The notes below the pieces were generated by a model. It worked only from the letters and a program-made list of their open reading frames with translations. It had not been told where the DNA came from and did no database searches. A stretch of 57,189 nucleotides of DNA from a virus: IMG/VR virus record IMGVR_UViG_3300035703_000112, positions 1 to 57,189 of that record. One strand, written 5' to 3'. Position 1 is the stretch's first letter. Each line of letters opens with the position of its first letter. Positions 1 to 7,307 of this stretch are shown here, in pieces. A program made the translations under genes and the position numbers.

Positions 1-148
1 GAGTTGTGCCATGTGGACAAGAGGGGGAGTCGGGGCATGGGTTGGGTATTGGTCGCGTCTATGTGTGTTCTCTCTCTCTATCTCTATGTGTTTGTTTTGA
101 TTGATTAATAGGGGGGGGAAGTGTTAACATAATATTTGGTAAATAATG
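1..148. other. Non-coding left edge of the window
   Basis: No gene of its own is visible before 195. Bases 1-60 are unusually G-rich for this genome, 65-90 is a CT/GT low-complexity tract, and 111-118 is a run of eight G. The composition is unlike the rest of the window, so this could be a genome end, a regulatory leader or an assembly edge. If the window is a closed circle, the frame of the partial gene at the right edge stays open through here to a TGA at 98-100. Confidence 0.5.
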
Positions 149-179
149 TTTGTTTTTCCGGTAAACAACACTATGTTTG
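149..179 (+). promoter_or_regulatory. Bacteroidota-type promoter
   Basis: TTTG at 149-152, a 19-base spacer, then TATGTTTG at 172-179. This fits the Bacteroidota consensus TTTG-N19/20-TAnnTTTG. Transcription would start around 185, about ten bases before the ATG at 195, giving a very short leader. Confidence 0.65.
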
Positions 180-194
180 CATAAACATTAGAAA

Positions 195-407
195 ATGGAA
201 AAAGAAAAACAATTGCCAGCAGATGTAGACCTAACTGTTTGGGTGACTCAGCAAGCATTAGCAGACGAACTGAGCAAAACCATTCATACCGTACACAATT
301 GGGTTCAAAGGGGTAAAATTGAGTGGGGATACCTTCCCGGAAGTAGTATTAAGCTTGTAAACAAGAATACAGTATCTATCAACTTCAATCATTACAAAAA
401 CAAATGA
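195..407 (+). CDS. Small HTH DNA-binding protein (excisionase/MerR-like)
   Basis: A 70-residue protein. Its centre (VTQQALADELSKTIHTVHNW) reads as a helix-turn-helix like that of excisionase or MerR-type helix-turn-helix domains, followed by a short wing-like stretch (YLPGSSIKLV). It contains little beyond the HTH, so it probably binds DNA as a small regulator or recombination directionality-like factor. No integrase is visible, so a regulatory role for the plus-strand early genes seems likelier. It is the first gene after the promoter at 149-179, and its stop overlaps the next start (ATGA). The fold is inferred from pattern only. Confidence 0.6.
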   Translation: MEKEKQLPADVDLTVWVTQQALADELSKTIHTVHNWVQRGKIEWGYLPGSSIKLVNKNTVSINFNHYKNK

Positions 408-577
408 TTAAACAACTTAAAAACAACTGGGCTATTTTTTTATTAATTGCAACTTGCATTTATATAATGTCCCTGTCTAGCATAAGGGCGGAAAAAGCTG
501 AAAAAGAAGTAAAAAAATACAAAAATTACTTAGACTCATTGAATTTGACTAACGAATCAATGCGAAATAAAAAATAA
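404..577 (+). CDS. Small membrane protein with coiled tail
   Basis: A 57-residue ORF starting at the ATGA overlap with the HTH gene, which suggests translational coupling. Residues about 9-24 are hydrophobic (WAIFLLIATCIYIM), a single membrane span. The rest is a charged, probably helical tail rich in Lys and Glu. It resembles small phage membrane proteins of unknown role, and no family was recognised. Coding status rests on the tight spacing and the clean membrane-plus-tail layout. Confidence 0.5.
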   Translation: MIKQLKNNWAIFLLIATCIYIMSLSSIRAEKAEKEVKKYKNYLDSLNLTNESMRNKK

Positions 578-581
578 TAAA

Positions 582-704
582 ATGGCTGAAATTATGATAT
601 GTCTAATCGTAGCAGTAATAGTGTCTTATGCTTGGGCAAACGCAATAGATAAACAAAACAAAAATTTCCCAGACTACAAAGGAGATGACTTTCTTGAATA
701 CTAA
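582..704 (+). CDS. Very small membrane protein
   Basis: A 40-residue ORF four bases after the previous stop, with the A-rich ATAAA-ATG start context typical of this genome. Residues 4-19 form one hydrophobic helix (IMICLIVAVIVSYAWA), followed by a polar tail. Function unknown. It is supported mainly by position in a compact gene string. Confidence 0.45.
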   Translation: MAEIMICLIVAVIVSYAWANAIDKQNKNFPDYKGDDFLEY

Positions 705-712
705 ATAAACAA

Positions 713-892
713 ATGATGATTAAGATTATCGACCCGCCATCTGGATGGCTTTATGGATTCCCAAAAGAAATACCAGAAGATATTAAAGATGTAAGAGGGT
801 GGCTTGTTCAGAATGGTTACCCAATGGAAGAACTAGAGGCATTTGGTGATACATTTACATATAGATGCTGGTATGAGGGAGATGATGATTGA
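713..892 (+). CDS. Hypothetical small acidic protein
   Basis: A 59-residue ORF with a tandem ATG start at 713/716, lying between the small membrane gene and the ThyX pair. It has a Pro/Gly/Trp-rich N-terminal half and an acidic end (EGDDD). I do not recognise it. The compact spacing favours a real gene. Confidence 0.45.
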   Translation: MMIKIIDPPSGWLYGFPKEIPEDIKDVRGWLVQNGYPMEELEAFGDTFTYRCWYEGDDD

Positions 893-951
893 TGATTGTC
901 AGCATGTAAGCTTACAAACTGACAAAATTCGGAAAATCGTAAATCTATACT

Positions 952-1155
952 ATGACAACAAAACAAACAGCAGTAGAATGGTTACAAGAATGTTTATCAA
1001 TCCACTTAAGTCATCAACAACAAATGCAATTTGAAGGCTTGTTTCAACAAGCCAAAGCAATGGAGAAAGAGCATATTGAAGATGCTTTTGATACTGGAAC
1101 TACGGATGATGACAGAATAGGAAAAGAATACTACAACGAAACATATGGCAAATAA
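952..1155 (+). CDS. Hypothetical 67-residue protein upstream of thyX
   Basis: Begins MTTKQTAVEWLQECL and looks mostly helical and acidic. Short proteins with an 'AVEWL...' opening are common in phages, but their function is unknown to me. Its end overlaps the ThyX start by 11 bases, which suggests the two are co-translated. Another reading frame starts at 843, but the 952 frame has the better composition and the overlap with thyX. Confidence 0.5.
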   Translation: MTTKQTAVEWLQECLSIHLSHQQQMQFEGLFQQAKAMEKEHIEDAFDTGTTDDDRIGKEYYNETYGK

Positions 1156-1765
1156 TGTAGAGCTATTAGGATGGTATGGGGATGATTTGACACATGCATG
1201 TTCTGCATGGACAAGTACAAGCAGGGAACTCACTGATGAGAAGATAGCCAGAGTTCCAAAGCTGCTTACTATGCTTGCATCTGAGGGTCATTTTACACCT
1301 TTTGAGAAGTCTAGCTTACATTTCTTAGTTACAGTAGAGCAAGCTACGCATATTCACTTACTTAAACACAGGATTGGTGTAAGCATCAATGGTGAGAGTG
1401 CTCGCTATAAAGAACTGAAAGAGGATAAGTATTACATTCCTGTCGATTGGGAAGAAAGATGGGTTATTGCTCTACACAACTACACAGAAATGGGTAATAA
1501 GCTCTATCATAATTGTTTGAGGGAACTGACACCTGTTATAGGCAGAAAGAGGGCTAAAGAATCAGCTCGTTTCTTCAAAACATTTAATTCCCAAATCACA
1601 ATGGATGTCATGTTCAACTGGAGAAGCTTCTACCACTTCCAACAGCTTAGAAACAGTGAGCATGCACAGCTTGAGGTGAGACAGCTTGCTCAGGATATGC
1701 TAAACTTGGTTAAGCAAATTGAGGGGAATCCATTCGAGCACACATTAAAAGCATTCAACCTGTAA
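1145..1765 (+). CDS. thyX: FAD-dependent thymidylate synthase ThyX
   Basis: A 206-residue flavin-dependent thymidylate synthase, which methylates dUMP to dTMP using methylene-tetrahydrofolate and NADPH. The signature region is at residues 74-88: KHR, then eight residues, then SARY. This corresponds to the family RHR-X7-S motif, with Lys for the first Arg and one extra residue. HFTPFEKS at 49-56 is the usual upstream substrate-binding stretch, and the C-terminal half carries the conserved helix QLRNSEHAQLEVRQLA. The length is normal for the family. The gene gives the phage its own dTMP supply. It ends four bases before the convergent minus-strand operon, and I see no terminator between them. 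Confidence 0.93.
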   Translation: MANNVELLGWYGDDLTHACSAWTSTSRELTDEKIARVPKLLTMLASEGHFTPFEKSSLHFLVTVEQATHIHLLKHRIGVSINGESARYKELKEDKYYIPVDWEERWVIALHNYTEMGNKLYHNCLRELTPVIGRKRAKESARFFKTFNSQITMDVMFNWRSFYHFQQLRNSEHAQLEVRQLAQDMLNLVKQIEGNPFEHTLKAFNL

Positions 1766-1769
1766 AAGA

Positions 1770-2027
1770 TTACTTTACTTCAACCCAACGAAAGTTGTTA
1801 TCCCAAAGAAATCTAGCAGTTTTGCTGGATTCTTTGCTAACTTTCGTCTCACTCCAATCTGGGTGTTTTATGTGGTAGAATTCGTGTAATATGTATAATA
1901 AATGCCTGTACCCCTCAAGTCTCGTATCTAGCTCAATAGTATTATTGGCGAAATCGGCTAACCCGTAGGCCCTTTCTTTACCTAGCGGCCTATAAATTAC
2001 TTTTGGCTTCTTGTATGTTCTGGGCAT
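1770..2027 (-). CDS. Small HEXXH metallopeptidase-like protein
   Basis: An 85-residue protein containing YILHEFYHIKHPD, an HEXXH zinc-site motif as in ImmA/IrrE-like and related small peptidase-like phage proteins. A Zn-dependent hydrolase or binding fold is suggested, but the protein is shorter than true ImmA peptidases and no third zinc ligand can be assigned with confidence. It is the last gene of the minus-strand operon and overlaps its upstream neighbour by 38 bases. It may act on a regulator or be a minimal metal-binding protein. Confidence 0.55.
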   Translation of the reverse strand: MPRTYKKPKVIYRPLGKERAYGLADFANNTIELDTRLEGYRHLLYILHEFYHIKHPDWSETKVSKESSKTARFLWDNNFRWVEVK

Positions 2028-2220
2028 TTTCTATCTTTTTTATAGCCGCTTTTAAGTATATACACTTATCCAAACACTCTTCATAAGCTTCTTGTAGCCA
2101 GTTTTTAAGTTCATAGTCATCTCGGTCTACGGTTGTTCCGTATGTCTCCAGACCCTTTACTTCCCTTTCAAAAAGGTCATCAATCACTTCTTGCAGTATT
2201 TTACTCTTCGCTCTCATCAT
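1990..2220 (-). CDS. Conserved small phage protein, helical
   Basis: A 76-residue helical protein with the stretch YGTTVDRDDYELKNWLQEAY followed by EECLDKCIYLKAAIKK. This W-hydrophobic-EA-EE-LD-YL pattern recurs in small phage proteins often found near nucleotide-metabolism genes and recalls MazG-like helix pairs, but I cannot assign an activity. The gene overlaps both neighbours (38 bases downstream, 20 upstream), showing tight translational coupling within the operon. Confidence 0.55.
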   Translation of the reverse strand: MMRAKSKILQEVIDDLFEREVKGLETYGTTVDRDDYELKNWLQEAYEECLDKCIYLKAAIKKIENAQNIQEAKSNL

Positions 2221-2488
2221 CTTCTTCTTTTAGGCTTTCAAGGGAAGTGATGAAAATAGACATATCATCATAACCCTCCCTTATTATTAATTCATCTCCA
2301 CTATAAAGTCTAATCTTGCACTCCTCATCAGTACCCGGAATTTCAATAATCCTTTCTATATCGTCAAAGTGAACATTAACTCTTCTCACCTTATATTTCC
2401 TACGCACAGAAAGTCCAAGCTTTTCTAACGTATCGTCTTCTTGGTCGGCTTCTATATATTTCTCTATCAGTTCTATGCGGAAACCCAT
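2201..2488 (-). CDS. Hypothetical protein with acidic C-terminus
   Basis: The frame is open further upstream, but that would overlap the phosphoesterase by 74 bases. The ATG at 2488 (MGFRIELIEKYIEADQEDD) leaves a 19-base gap behind an A/T-rich leader and is the better start, giving 95 residues. The protein has a short beta-rich centre and ends in a strongly acidic tail (LKEEDDESEE). Function unknown. Confidence 0.5.
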   Translation of the reverse strand: MGFRIELIEKYIEADQEDDTLEKLGLSVRRKYKVRRVNVHFDDIERIIEIPGTDEECKIRLYSGDELIIREGYDDMSIFITSLESLKEEDDESEE

Positions 2489-2507
2489 GCCCAAATTTAA
2501 CGAATTA

Positions 2508-3518
2508 CTACAGGACTTTACCTTTGAATATTCGTTTGTTTCTAACCTCAAACCCATCTTCAGCTGAATCAATGATGGCAAATCCGTGGTTCCATTTATT
2601 GATAGGGGAATAGGCAGGATGCAGTTCGCTCAAACAGCCTGTAGACCAAGTAGTTGTGATTTTGCCATTCATGTCACTTTCAGTATGCTCGGATGTCTGA
2701 TGGTTGTGCCCTTGGATAGCCGATGTTTTAGCGCGAAGGAATAATCCCCTAGCCACATTTACGGGGCTGAAAAAGCCACTGGAAAACTCATGACCATGAA
2801 TTATGTTTAATCCATTTAGGTTAATTATTCGCTTATCTGAAACATATTCAATACCCTCAGCTCTAGCTTTAATAATATTTTCAAAATCAAATTCTGAAAC
2901 ATCTGTAAGTTCGGCAGCTTTAGACCATAAGAAATGTTGATACCTTTCCTCATGATTTCCCACCTTAAATATGATTTTTGAGCTAGGGAAAACATTCTTC
3001 AAAATATCCATGAATTGTTTAAAAGCATTTAATTCATGTGATACACTTCTCTTTTTAGGGTCTCTTACAAATCTTGATAGGCCATGAAAATCCAATGTAT
3101 CCCCATTCAACAGTATACAATCGGGGTTTTCTTTCTCTGCAAATTCCAAAGCTGCCGTAAGCGCATTAATAGAATGATATGGTATATGTATGTCTGACAA
3201 AAGCAAAACCCGTTTAGCATTTAATATAAACGGGTCGTAGTTTGTTTCATCACTTTCCGGCAATGAATATGGGTTACAATTTCTATCCTTTTCCATATAA
3301 TATTTTGAATTTTTAATGTAAGAATTAATTCTCTTACTACCCACTTTGCCTTCAATATACCTCAAACAATACCTTACATCTTCTTTGTCCTTAAATAAAA
3401 GCTTATTTTCTTCGTAAATGATTTTAGCCAACATAGCTGTTGGCATATCTGAGCCATATTTATCTCTATACTTTCTACAACAATCCAATCTAGCACTTTT
3501 TTGCTGGCCAAATGGCAT
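2508..3518 (-). CDS. Calcineurin-like metallophosphoesterase
   Basis: A 336-residue protein with all the metal-binding blocks of the calcineurin-like phosphoesterase fold: DIH at 109-111, GDTLD at 139-143, GNHE at 187-190, HGHE at 241-244 and GHNH at 270-273. Two divalent metals would be held for phosphomonoester, phosphodiester or nucleotide hydrolysis. Residues 1-100 form a separate helical N-terminal part (LAKIIYEENKLLF...RYIEGKVG) common to phage members and possibly nucleic-acid binding. The gene has its own promoter at 3537-3568, directly behind a terminator. The substrate is unknown; nucleic acid or signalling nucleotides are plausible. Confidence 0.88.
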   Translation of the reverse strand: MPFGQQKSARLDCCRKYRDKYGSDMPTAMLAKIIYEENKLLFKDKEDVRYCLRYIEGKVGSKRINSYIKNSKYYMEKDRNCNPYSLPESDETNYDPFILNAKRVLLLSDIHIPYHSINALTAALEFAEKENPDCILLNGDTLDFHGLSRFVRDPKKRSVSHELNAFKQFMDILKNVFPSSKIIFKVGNHEERYQHFLWSKAAELTDVSEFDFENIIKARAEGIEYVSDKRIINLNGLNIIHGHEFSSGFFSPVNVARGLFLRAKTSAIQGHNHQTSEHTESDMNGKITTTWSTGCLSELHPAYSPINKWNHGFAIIDSAEDGFEVRNKRIFKGKVL

Positions 3519-3536
3519 AATGTATTATTTTGCTAC

Positions 3537-3568
3537 CAAAGCTACAAACCAAAATTCAAATAAACAAA
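3537..3568 (-). promoter_or_regulatory. Bacteroidota-type promoter for the phosphoesterase unit
   Basis: On the minus strand TTTG (3565-3568), a 20-base spacer, then TAGCTTTG (3537-3544), matching TTTG-N19/20-TAnnTTTG. The start codon at 3518 lies 18 bases beyond the -7 element. The promoter sits immediately after the terminator at 3578-3607, so one transcription unit ends where the next begins. Confidence 0.65.
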
Positions 3569-3577
3569 TTTTGGAAC

Positions 3578-3607
3578 AAAAAACCCCCACCGTAGAAACG
3601 GCAGGGG
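3578..3607 (-). terminator. Intrinsic terminator, minus strand
   Basis: Read on the minus strand: CCCC-TG-CCGT, loop TTCT, ACGG-T-GGGG, then G and six T (3578-3583). This is a GC-rich stem with a small bulge followed by a U-tract. It closes the transcript that comes down through the primase-helicase and the small genes to 3645. Confidence 0.75.
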
Positions 3608-3644
3608 ACATTAACCAAAAACAAACGCTAGATTAAAATATTAT

Positions 3645-3950
3645 TCAATCATTATAATTATATAGCGGATTTGTGTTATAGATACTCTTGTTCTCAGTTT
3701 TAGGTCTTTTAATTTTCGAATTTTCTTTTTTTGGCACTACTTTATCAAGCATTTTTTCCATAGCATCATAATCATAATTCTCAGTCAATTCTGGAGATAT
3801 AATGATATAACATCTATAAAAAGCTCCTGCATAAAGCTTCTTCCAATTATTTACAATTTCTCTTCTATTTATTCTGTCGGAATACTTCCTTGTTGATATG
3901 GGCAAATTTGTGTCAGAATCATATAAATAAATAAGTCCTTTACTTGGCAT
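3645..3950 (-). CDS. Hypothetical protein
   Basis: A 101-residue protein beginning MPSKGLIYLYDSDTNLPIS, with a basic Lys-rich segment near residues 70-85 (KKENSKIKRPKTENK) that could contact nucleic acid. No family recognised. It is the last gene before the minus-strand terminator and overlaps its upstream neighbour by 11 bases, so it belongs to the replication operon. Confidence 0.5.
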   Translation of the reverse strand: MPSKGLIYLYDSDTNLPISTRKYSDRINRREIVNNWKKLYAGAFYRCYIIISPELTENYDYDAMEKMLDKVVPKKENSKIKRPKTENKSIYNTNPLYNYND

Positions 3951-4269
3951 CAGTTATATTTTTTTTCAATACTTGTATTATTTCATCTAAAGAATCTTCA
4001 GAAAGGCCAAACACAGTATCAAAAAGCTCGGCTAATAGCATAACCTCATTACCTCTAAATTCTTTCTTAAATATATCCCTATATAATTCAGAGCTATACT
4101 GGTTGTGAATAAACCAATTCTCAACTGATTCCACAGATTTTATTACAGTATTAACTCTTTTTCTAAGGTCATACTTAGTAGAATCAACTAATTGTCTTGC
4201 GCCATATTCTGCTATTATGCACCCAATGACCATTTTTTTAATTGCAGAAACGGATTGTTTTTGGTCCAT
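3940..4269 (-). CDS. Hypothetical helical protein
   Basis: A 109-residue protein, predicted mostly helical by eye, with no catalytic motif that I recognise. Position 1 of the next gene's stop is separated by a single base from this start region (4271), so translation is likely coupled. Part of the minus-strand replication operon. Function unknown. Confidence 0.5.
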   Translation of the reverse strand: MDQKQSVSAIKKMVIGCIIAEYGARQLVDSTKYDLRKRVNTVIKSVESVENWFIHNQYSSELYRDIFKKEFRGNEVMLLAELFDTVFGLSEDSLDEIIQVLKKNITDAK

Positions 4270-4270
4270 G

Positions 4271-4501
4271 TTAATTGTGTATTTTTAATAATGTAAATCT
4301 TTTGATAATAACCAGCTCGTCACCCTTTACATCATCAAATACGTCTGGAATCATTTTTATGCGCTTTGGGATTGGCACAAATTTCCCATTACTATAAACA
4401 CACTTTACACCGACTAAAACAAAATCTCCATCTTGAAGTTCAAGAGTACCCTTAGCTTCTACTGCAATTGCTTGGCCTTCTGATAATTCTGAAAGTTTCA
4501 T
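4271..4501 (-). CDS. Hypothetical small beta-rich protein
   Basis: A 76-residue protein with alternating hydrophobic/polar strands (EGQAIAVEAKGTLELQDGDFVLVGVK), suggesting a small beta barrel or SH3/OB-type fold. It lies directly downstream of the SSB-like gene. I do not recognise a family. A role alongside ssDNA binding or priming is inferred only from position. Confidence 0.5.
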   Translation of the reverse strand: MKLSELSEGQAIAVEAKGTLELQDGDFVLVGVKCVYSNGKFVPIPKRIKMIPDVFDDVKGDELVIIKRFTLLKIHN

Positions 4502-4511
4502 TTATGTTTTT

Positions 4512-4832
4512 TTAAAATGGCAAATCTGTGTTAGATGTTAAATTTGATATATCAGAACCACTAACATTACTTGTAGAATTTTGCTTTCTTTCAATTGGTT
4601 TGAAATTACCAACATACACCTTGCCCTCAGTCTCTTTATTTTCTTTCTTTGAATTTAACTGAAGCGAATGGCTATTATTGTACTTGTCTAGCGTTGAGTT
4701 TTCCCAAAGCAGGACATTACAATAAATTTTTCCATTAGATTCTACTTTAATAAATGAGCTATGCCCATCTTTCAATTTTTGCATTAAATCTGTAATGCAA
4801 ATGGTTCCTGAGAAAAGTTTGCTTTCTTTCAT
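4512..4832 (-). CDS. SSB-like protein with acidic DLPF tail
   Basis: A 106-residue protein. Its N-terminal about 75 residues look beta-rich with aromatic and basic positions (GKIYCNVLLWENSTLDKY...KVYVGNFKPIERK), compatible with an OB fold. A Ser/Asn-rich linker follows, and the last residues are NTDLPF. A disordered linker ending in D-x-PF is the classic protein-docking tail of bacterial and phage single-strand binding proteins. Overlap with the upstream gene by four bases and the nearby primase-helicase fit a replication role. The OB core is not diagnostic by eye. Confidence 0.6.
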   Translation of the reverse strand: MKESKLFSGTICITDLMQKLKDGHSSFIKVESNGKIYCNVLLWENSTLDKYNNSHSLQLNSKKENKETEGKVYVGNFKPIERKQNSTSNVSGSDISNLTSNTDLPF

Positions 4833-5059
4833 TTTTCTAATTTTTGATAGTTATCAATTGTTAATCCAAGTTCTGATATAAGAGTTTGTACTATAGGGAA
4901 GTCGTTGAGTATTTTAGTGGCTTGCAAATTTATCTTAAATATCTTCTTAGCCATTTCATCAGAAACTTCCCCTTCCACACCAGTAATTAAGTTTTTATAC
5001 TTACTATCTCCTAAGTACTGGTATAATTGATTGTTTTGTATGTTTCTAACTATTGCCAT
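4829..5059 (-). CDS. Conserved small phage protein of replication operon
   Basis: A 76-residue protein. The N-terminal half (NNQLYQYLGDSKYKNLITGVEG) resembles a short beta motif often seen in small phage proteins near replication genes. The C-terminal half (VSDEMAKKIFKINLQATKI) is helical. It is packed between the SSB-like gene (four-base overlap) and the 5059-5313 gene (one-base overlap). Molecular function unknown. Confidence 0.55.
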   Translation of the reverse strand: MAIVRNIQNNQLYQYLGDSKYKNLITGVEGEVSDEMAKKIFKINLQATKILNDFPIVQTLISELGLTIDNYQKLEK

Positions 5060-5313
5060 TAAAAGTAATCTTCACAAAGTATTGGTGTCTTCTCTCCAAT
5101 ATAAGAGCCAGCAATATTATATTCGAAAAACTCAACAGCCTCGGGCTCTGACATTTCGTTTCTCAAATTTTTAATTATAGATGAAACTGAATAAATTAAT
5201 CTCATTGATTGTAAATCAACACCAATCACTGCATTATCATGACCATCCATCTTAATGAACTCTTCTTCATCAAATGCGTCTAGAATATAATCTAGCACTA
5301 GTTTGTTTTTCAT
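5059..5313 (-). CDS. Widely conserved small phage protein (GHDNAVIGVD type)
   Basis: An 84-residue protein of a type I recognise from many unrelated phages: MDGHDNAVIGVD near the N-terminus, YSVSSIIKNL in the middle, and an acidic/aromatic end (FFEYNI-GSYIGEKTPILCEDYF). The conserved pattern implies a specific role, but the function is not known to me. It sits immediately downstream of the primase-helicase and probably serves DNA replication. Confidence 0.65.
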   Translation of the reverse strand: MKNKLVLDYILDAFDEEEFIKMDGHDNAVIGVDLQSMRLIYSVSSIIKNLRNEMSEPEAVEFFEYNIAGSYIGEKTPILCEDYF

Positions 5314-5334
5314 TGTTTTAGGTTTTAATCAAAA

Positions 5335-7182
5335 TTAGAAGTTTATATCTGTTTCAGGAAATTCTCTCCATATTTCTTGTGGAGTGAAATCATTTTTTTC
5401 CTGCATCTTAGATTTTTTAGCAAATAATGGGTCGCAAGGCATTTCGCTGTTACTATTAATATATCTCTTTTTAGCCCAGTTTAGTGTTAAAGGGAAGTGC
5501 CCAAGTTTACCCCCTGTTCTTTTCCTTTTAAGTTTCTGGACATAAACCTCAACATCTGGGCTATTCTTATCTTCATGAAATCTTGGCCTATAATAAGCTA
5601 AAATTTGGTCAGACTTATTAGCCCACATACTACCGCCATGCAAATCGTAACTATCTGGTACTGGAAGTGAACGGTCTTGATTATATGTTGGGTTTTTAGG
5701 ATGAGCAATTATGCAGTAAGATATATTATTCAATAAAGCGAATCTTTTGATATCTTTAAGTATTGTACTAAGATACTGGTCATCTCTTTCATATGCCTTT
5801 TGAGTCCTATCTAATTGATTAAATGGGTCAATCATAACTCCATCAATTCCTTTTTTCAAAATAAGATATCTAAACTTCTCATGTATAGAATTTATGTCAT
5901 GCTCGCTTTCTGGATAAACATAATAGATATGCTCAGAAATAAAATTACAAGCCTCTGTATATTCATCTACTGTCATATCCTTTAACCACTTCCCGGCATA
6001 CATCTCCACGATATCATCATAAAAGTCATTTGGAGGATAATTCTCAGGAGAAAATATCGCCCACTTCCAACCATCCCAAATAGATTTAGTAATCATCAAT
6101 TGAAGCATAAAAAATGATTTGCCATGATTACCGTACCCAGTACACAAAGTAATATCTCCCTTTTTCCATCTGAAGAAATCATCCATTTCACCAAACCTTG
6201 TCGTTGGTGCAAGTTGAACTCCTTCTTTAAAAGATTCCAGCATATCAGGGAATATGCTTTCTAAGTAATAAACACCATCTACAGGAATCAAGTTGGATTC
6301 AAGTAATATTTTTATTACCTCGTCCTTGCCATATTTAAGCAATACTTCATTTAAATCTTTACAATCATTTGGATATTCAACTACTCGACATTTCTCAACT
6401 CCAAGCCTTCTAACTAATTCATCTTTCAATTTTCTACCAGCATCATCTGAGTCAGTTGCAATGATAAATTCATCAATAGAAGACAACCATTCGCTACAAT
6501 TATCAAGATATTCTAATTGTTGGTTTCCTTTACTTGCACCATTTGGAACTGATAATACAGCCCACCTTCCAAGTTCGTGCTCTACCACTTCTCCATCATC
6601 ATTTGGTTCTGGTTCATAATTGTTTCCAAAACCACATTCATATGCAACTAACATATCCCATTCGCCTTCAGTTATAATAGCGCAATGTCTTCCCTCAATA
6701 GTTTGCATACCAAAGAATATCAATTCAGCATCTTTAATCAATCTAAAGTTTTTAGCTCCATCTCTATACTTTGCATTTACAATTTGGGAATCTCTTATAT
6801 ATGGGAAAACAATACAACGCTCTTTTTTCTGTGTCGCTGGCATCCATTCTTCTTTTCCATGTATGAAGAATTTTTTTAATGTTTCATGTGAAACACCACG
6901 ACTTTCAGAGTATGCAACGATACGCTCATTCAACTGAATATTTTCGAGCATTGATTTATCCGGCCTAGAATATTTTTTTGACGATTCCCGGCGTTCAAAA
7001 GATTTTACGTTTCCACGCCAACCACAATGATGGCAATTGTAAGTTCCCTCAGTTACATTAACTGACAAACAAGGGTCTTTTTTATTTCTGCGGGAATCTG
7101 AGCACTTTGGGCACACTGTTTTTTCCTGTCCACTTCTTCTTCGGATTTTGATATCAAGTTTAGTAAGCTGGTTGTAGTACAT
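5335..7182 (-). CDS. DNA primase-helicase (T7 gp4/Twinkle-like)
   Basis: A 615-residue two-headed replication enzyme. An N-terminal zinc ribbon uses C24, C27, C50 and C53. A TOPRIM primase core has ITEGEWD around residue 172 and TDSDDAG around 242, with an acidic insertion between them. The RecA-type hexameric helicase domain has Walker A GYGNHGKS near 347-354 and a Walker B-like stretch (GVMIDPFNQ) near 445. It would make RNA primers and unwind the fork, as T7 gp4 does. No phage DNA polymerase is present in the window, so it probably works with a host polymerase or one encoded elsewhere. The C-terminus (PETDINF) is acidic and could bind partners. Confidence 0.92.
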   Translation of the reverse strand: MYYNQLTKLDIKIRRRSGQEKTVCPKCSDSRRNKKDPCLSVNVTEGTYNCHHCGWRGNVKSFERRESSKKYSRPDKSMLENIQLNERIVAYSESRGVSHETLKKFFIHGKEEWMPATQKKERCIVFPYIRDSQIVNAKYRDGAKNFRLIKDAELIFFGMQTIEGRHCAIITEGEWDMLVAYECGFGNNYEPEPNDDGEVVEHELGRWAVLSVPNGASKGNQQLEYLDNCSEWLSSIDEFIIATDSDDAGRKLKDELVRRLGVEKCRVVEYPNDCKDLNEVLLKYGKDEVIKILLESNLIPVDGVYYLESIFPDMLESFKEGVQLAPTTRFGEMDDFFRWKKGDITLCTGYGNHGKSFFMLQLMITKSIWDGWKWAIFSPENYPPNDFYDDIVEMYAGKWLKDMTVDEYTEACNFISEHIYYVYPESEHDINSIHEKFRYLILKKGIDGVMIDPFNQLDRTQKAYERDDQYLSTILKDIKRFALLNNISYCIIAHPKNPTYNQDRSLPVPDSYDLHGGSMWANKSDQILAYYRPRFHEDKNSPDVEVYVQKLKRKRTGGKLGHFPLTLNWAKKRYINSNSEMPCDPLFAKKSKMQEKNDFTPQEIWREFPETDINF

Positions 7183-7307
7183 TACAAATTATTTTTGGTC
7201 AATTGATTTTAAGGCGATTCTAGCCCCTGTTTTTTTTGAGTAAGGTGTTGATACCTTTTTGCGTTTTGACGCGAAATTTGGGCCGTTTCCGTGCGTCTGA
7301 TGCGATT
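7183..7307. promoter_or_regulatory. Structured intergenic segment between primase and DUF4373 gene
   Basis: A 125-base gap, the longest inside the replication operon. It contains a 10-bp direct repeat GCGATTCTAG at 7214-7223 and again spanning into the next gene end at 7302-7311. It also has small inverted repeats AAGGT..ACCTT (7242-7256) and GCGT-TTTG-ACGC (7261-7272), and a T8 run. Position between a replication-initiator-like gene and the primase-helicase makes it a candidate origin or regulatory site; this is inference. Confidence 0.35.

Noticed and set aside
195-407. Excisionase as proof of a temperate lifestyle
   Set aside because: The HTH is excisionase-like but no integrase, repressor or attachment site is seen, so a lysogeny module is not supported.
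843-1034. Plus-strand frame 843-1034 as a separate gene
   Set aside because: It overlaps better-supported genes at 713-892 and 952-1155 in other frames and has no motif.
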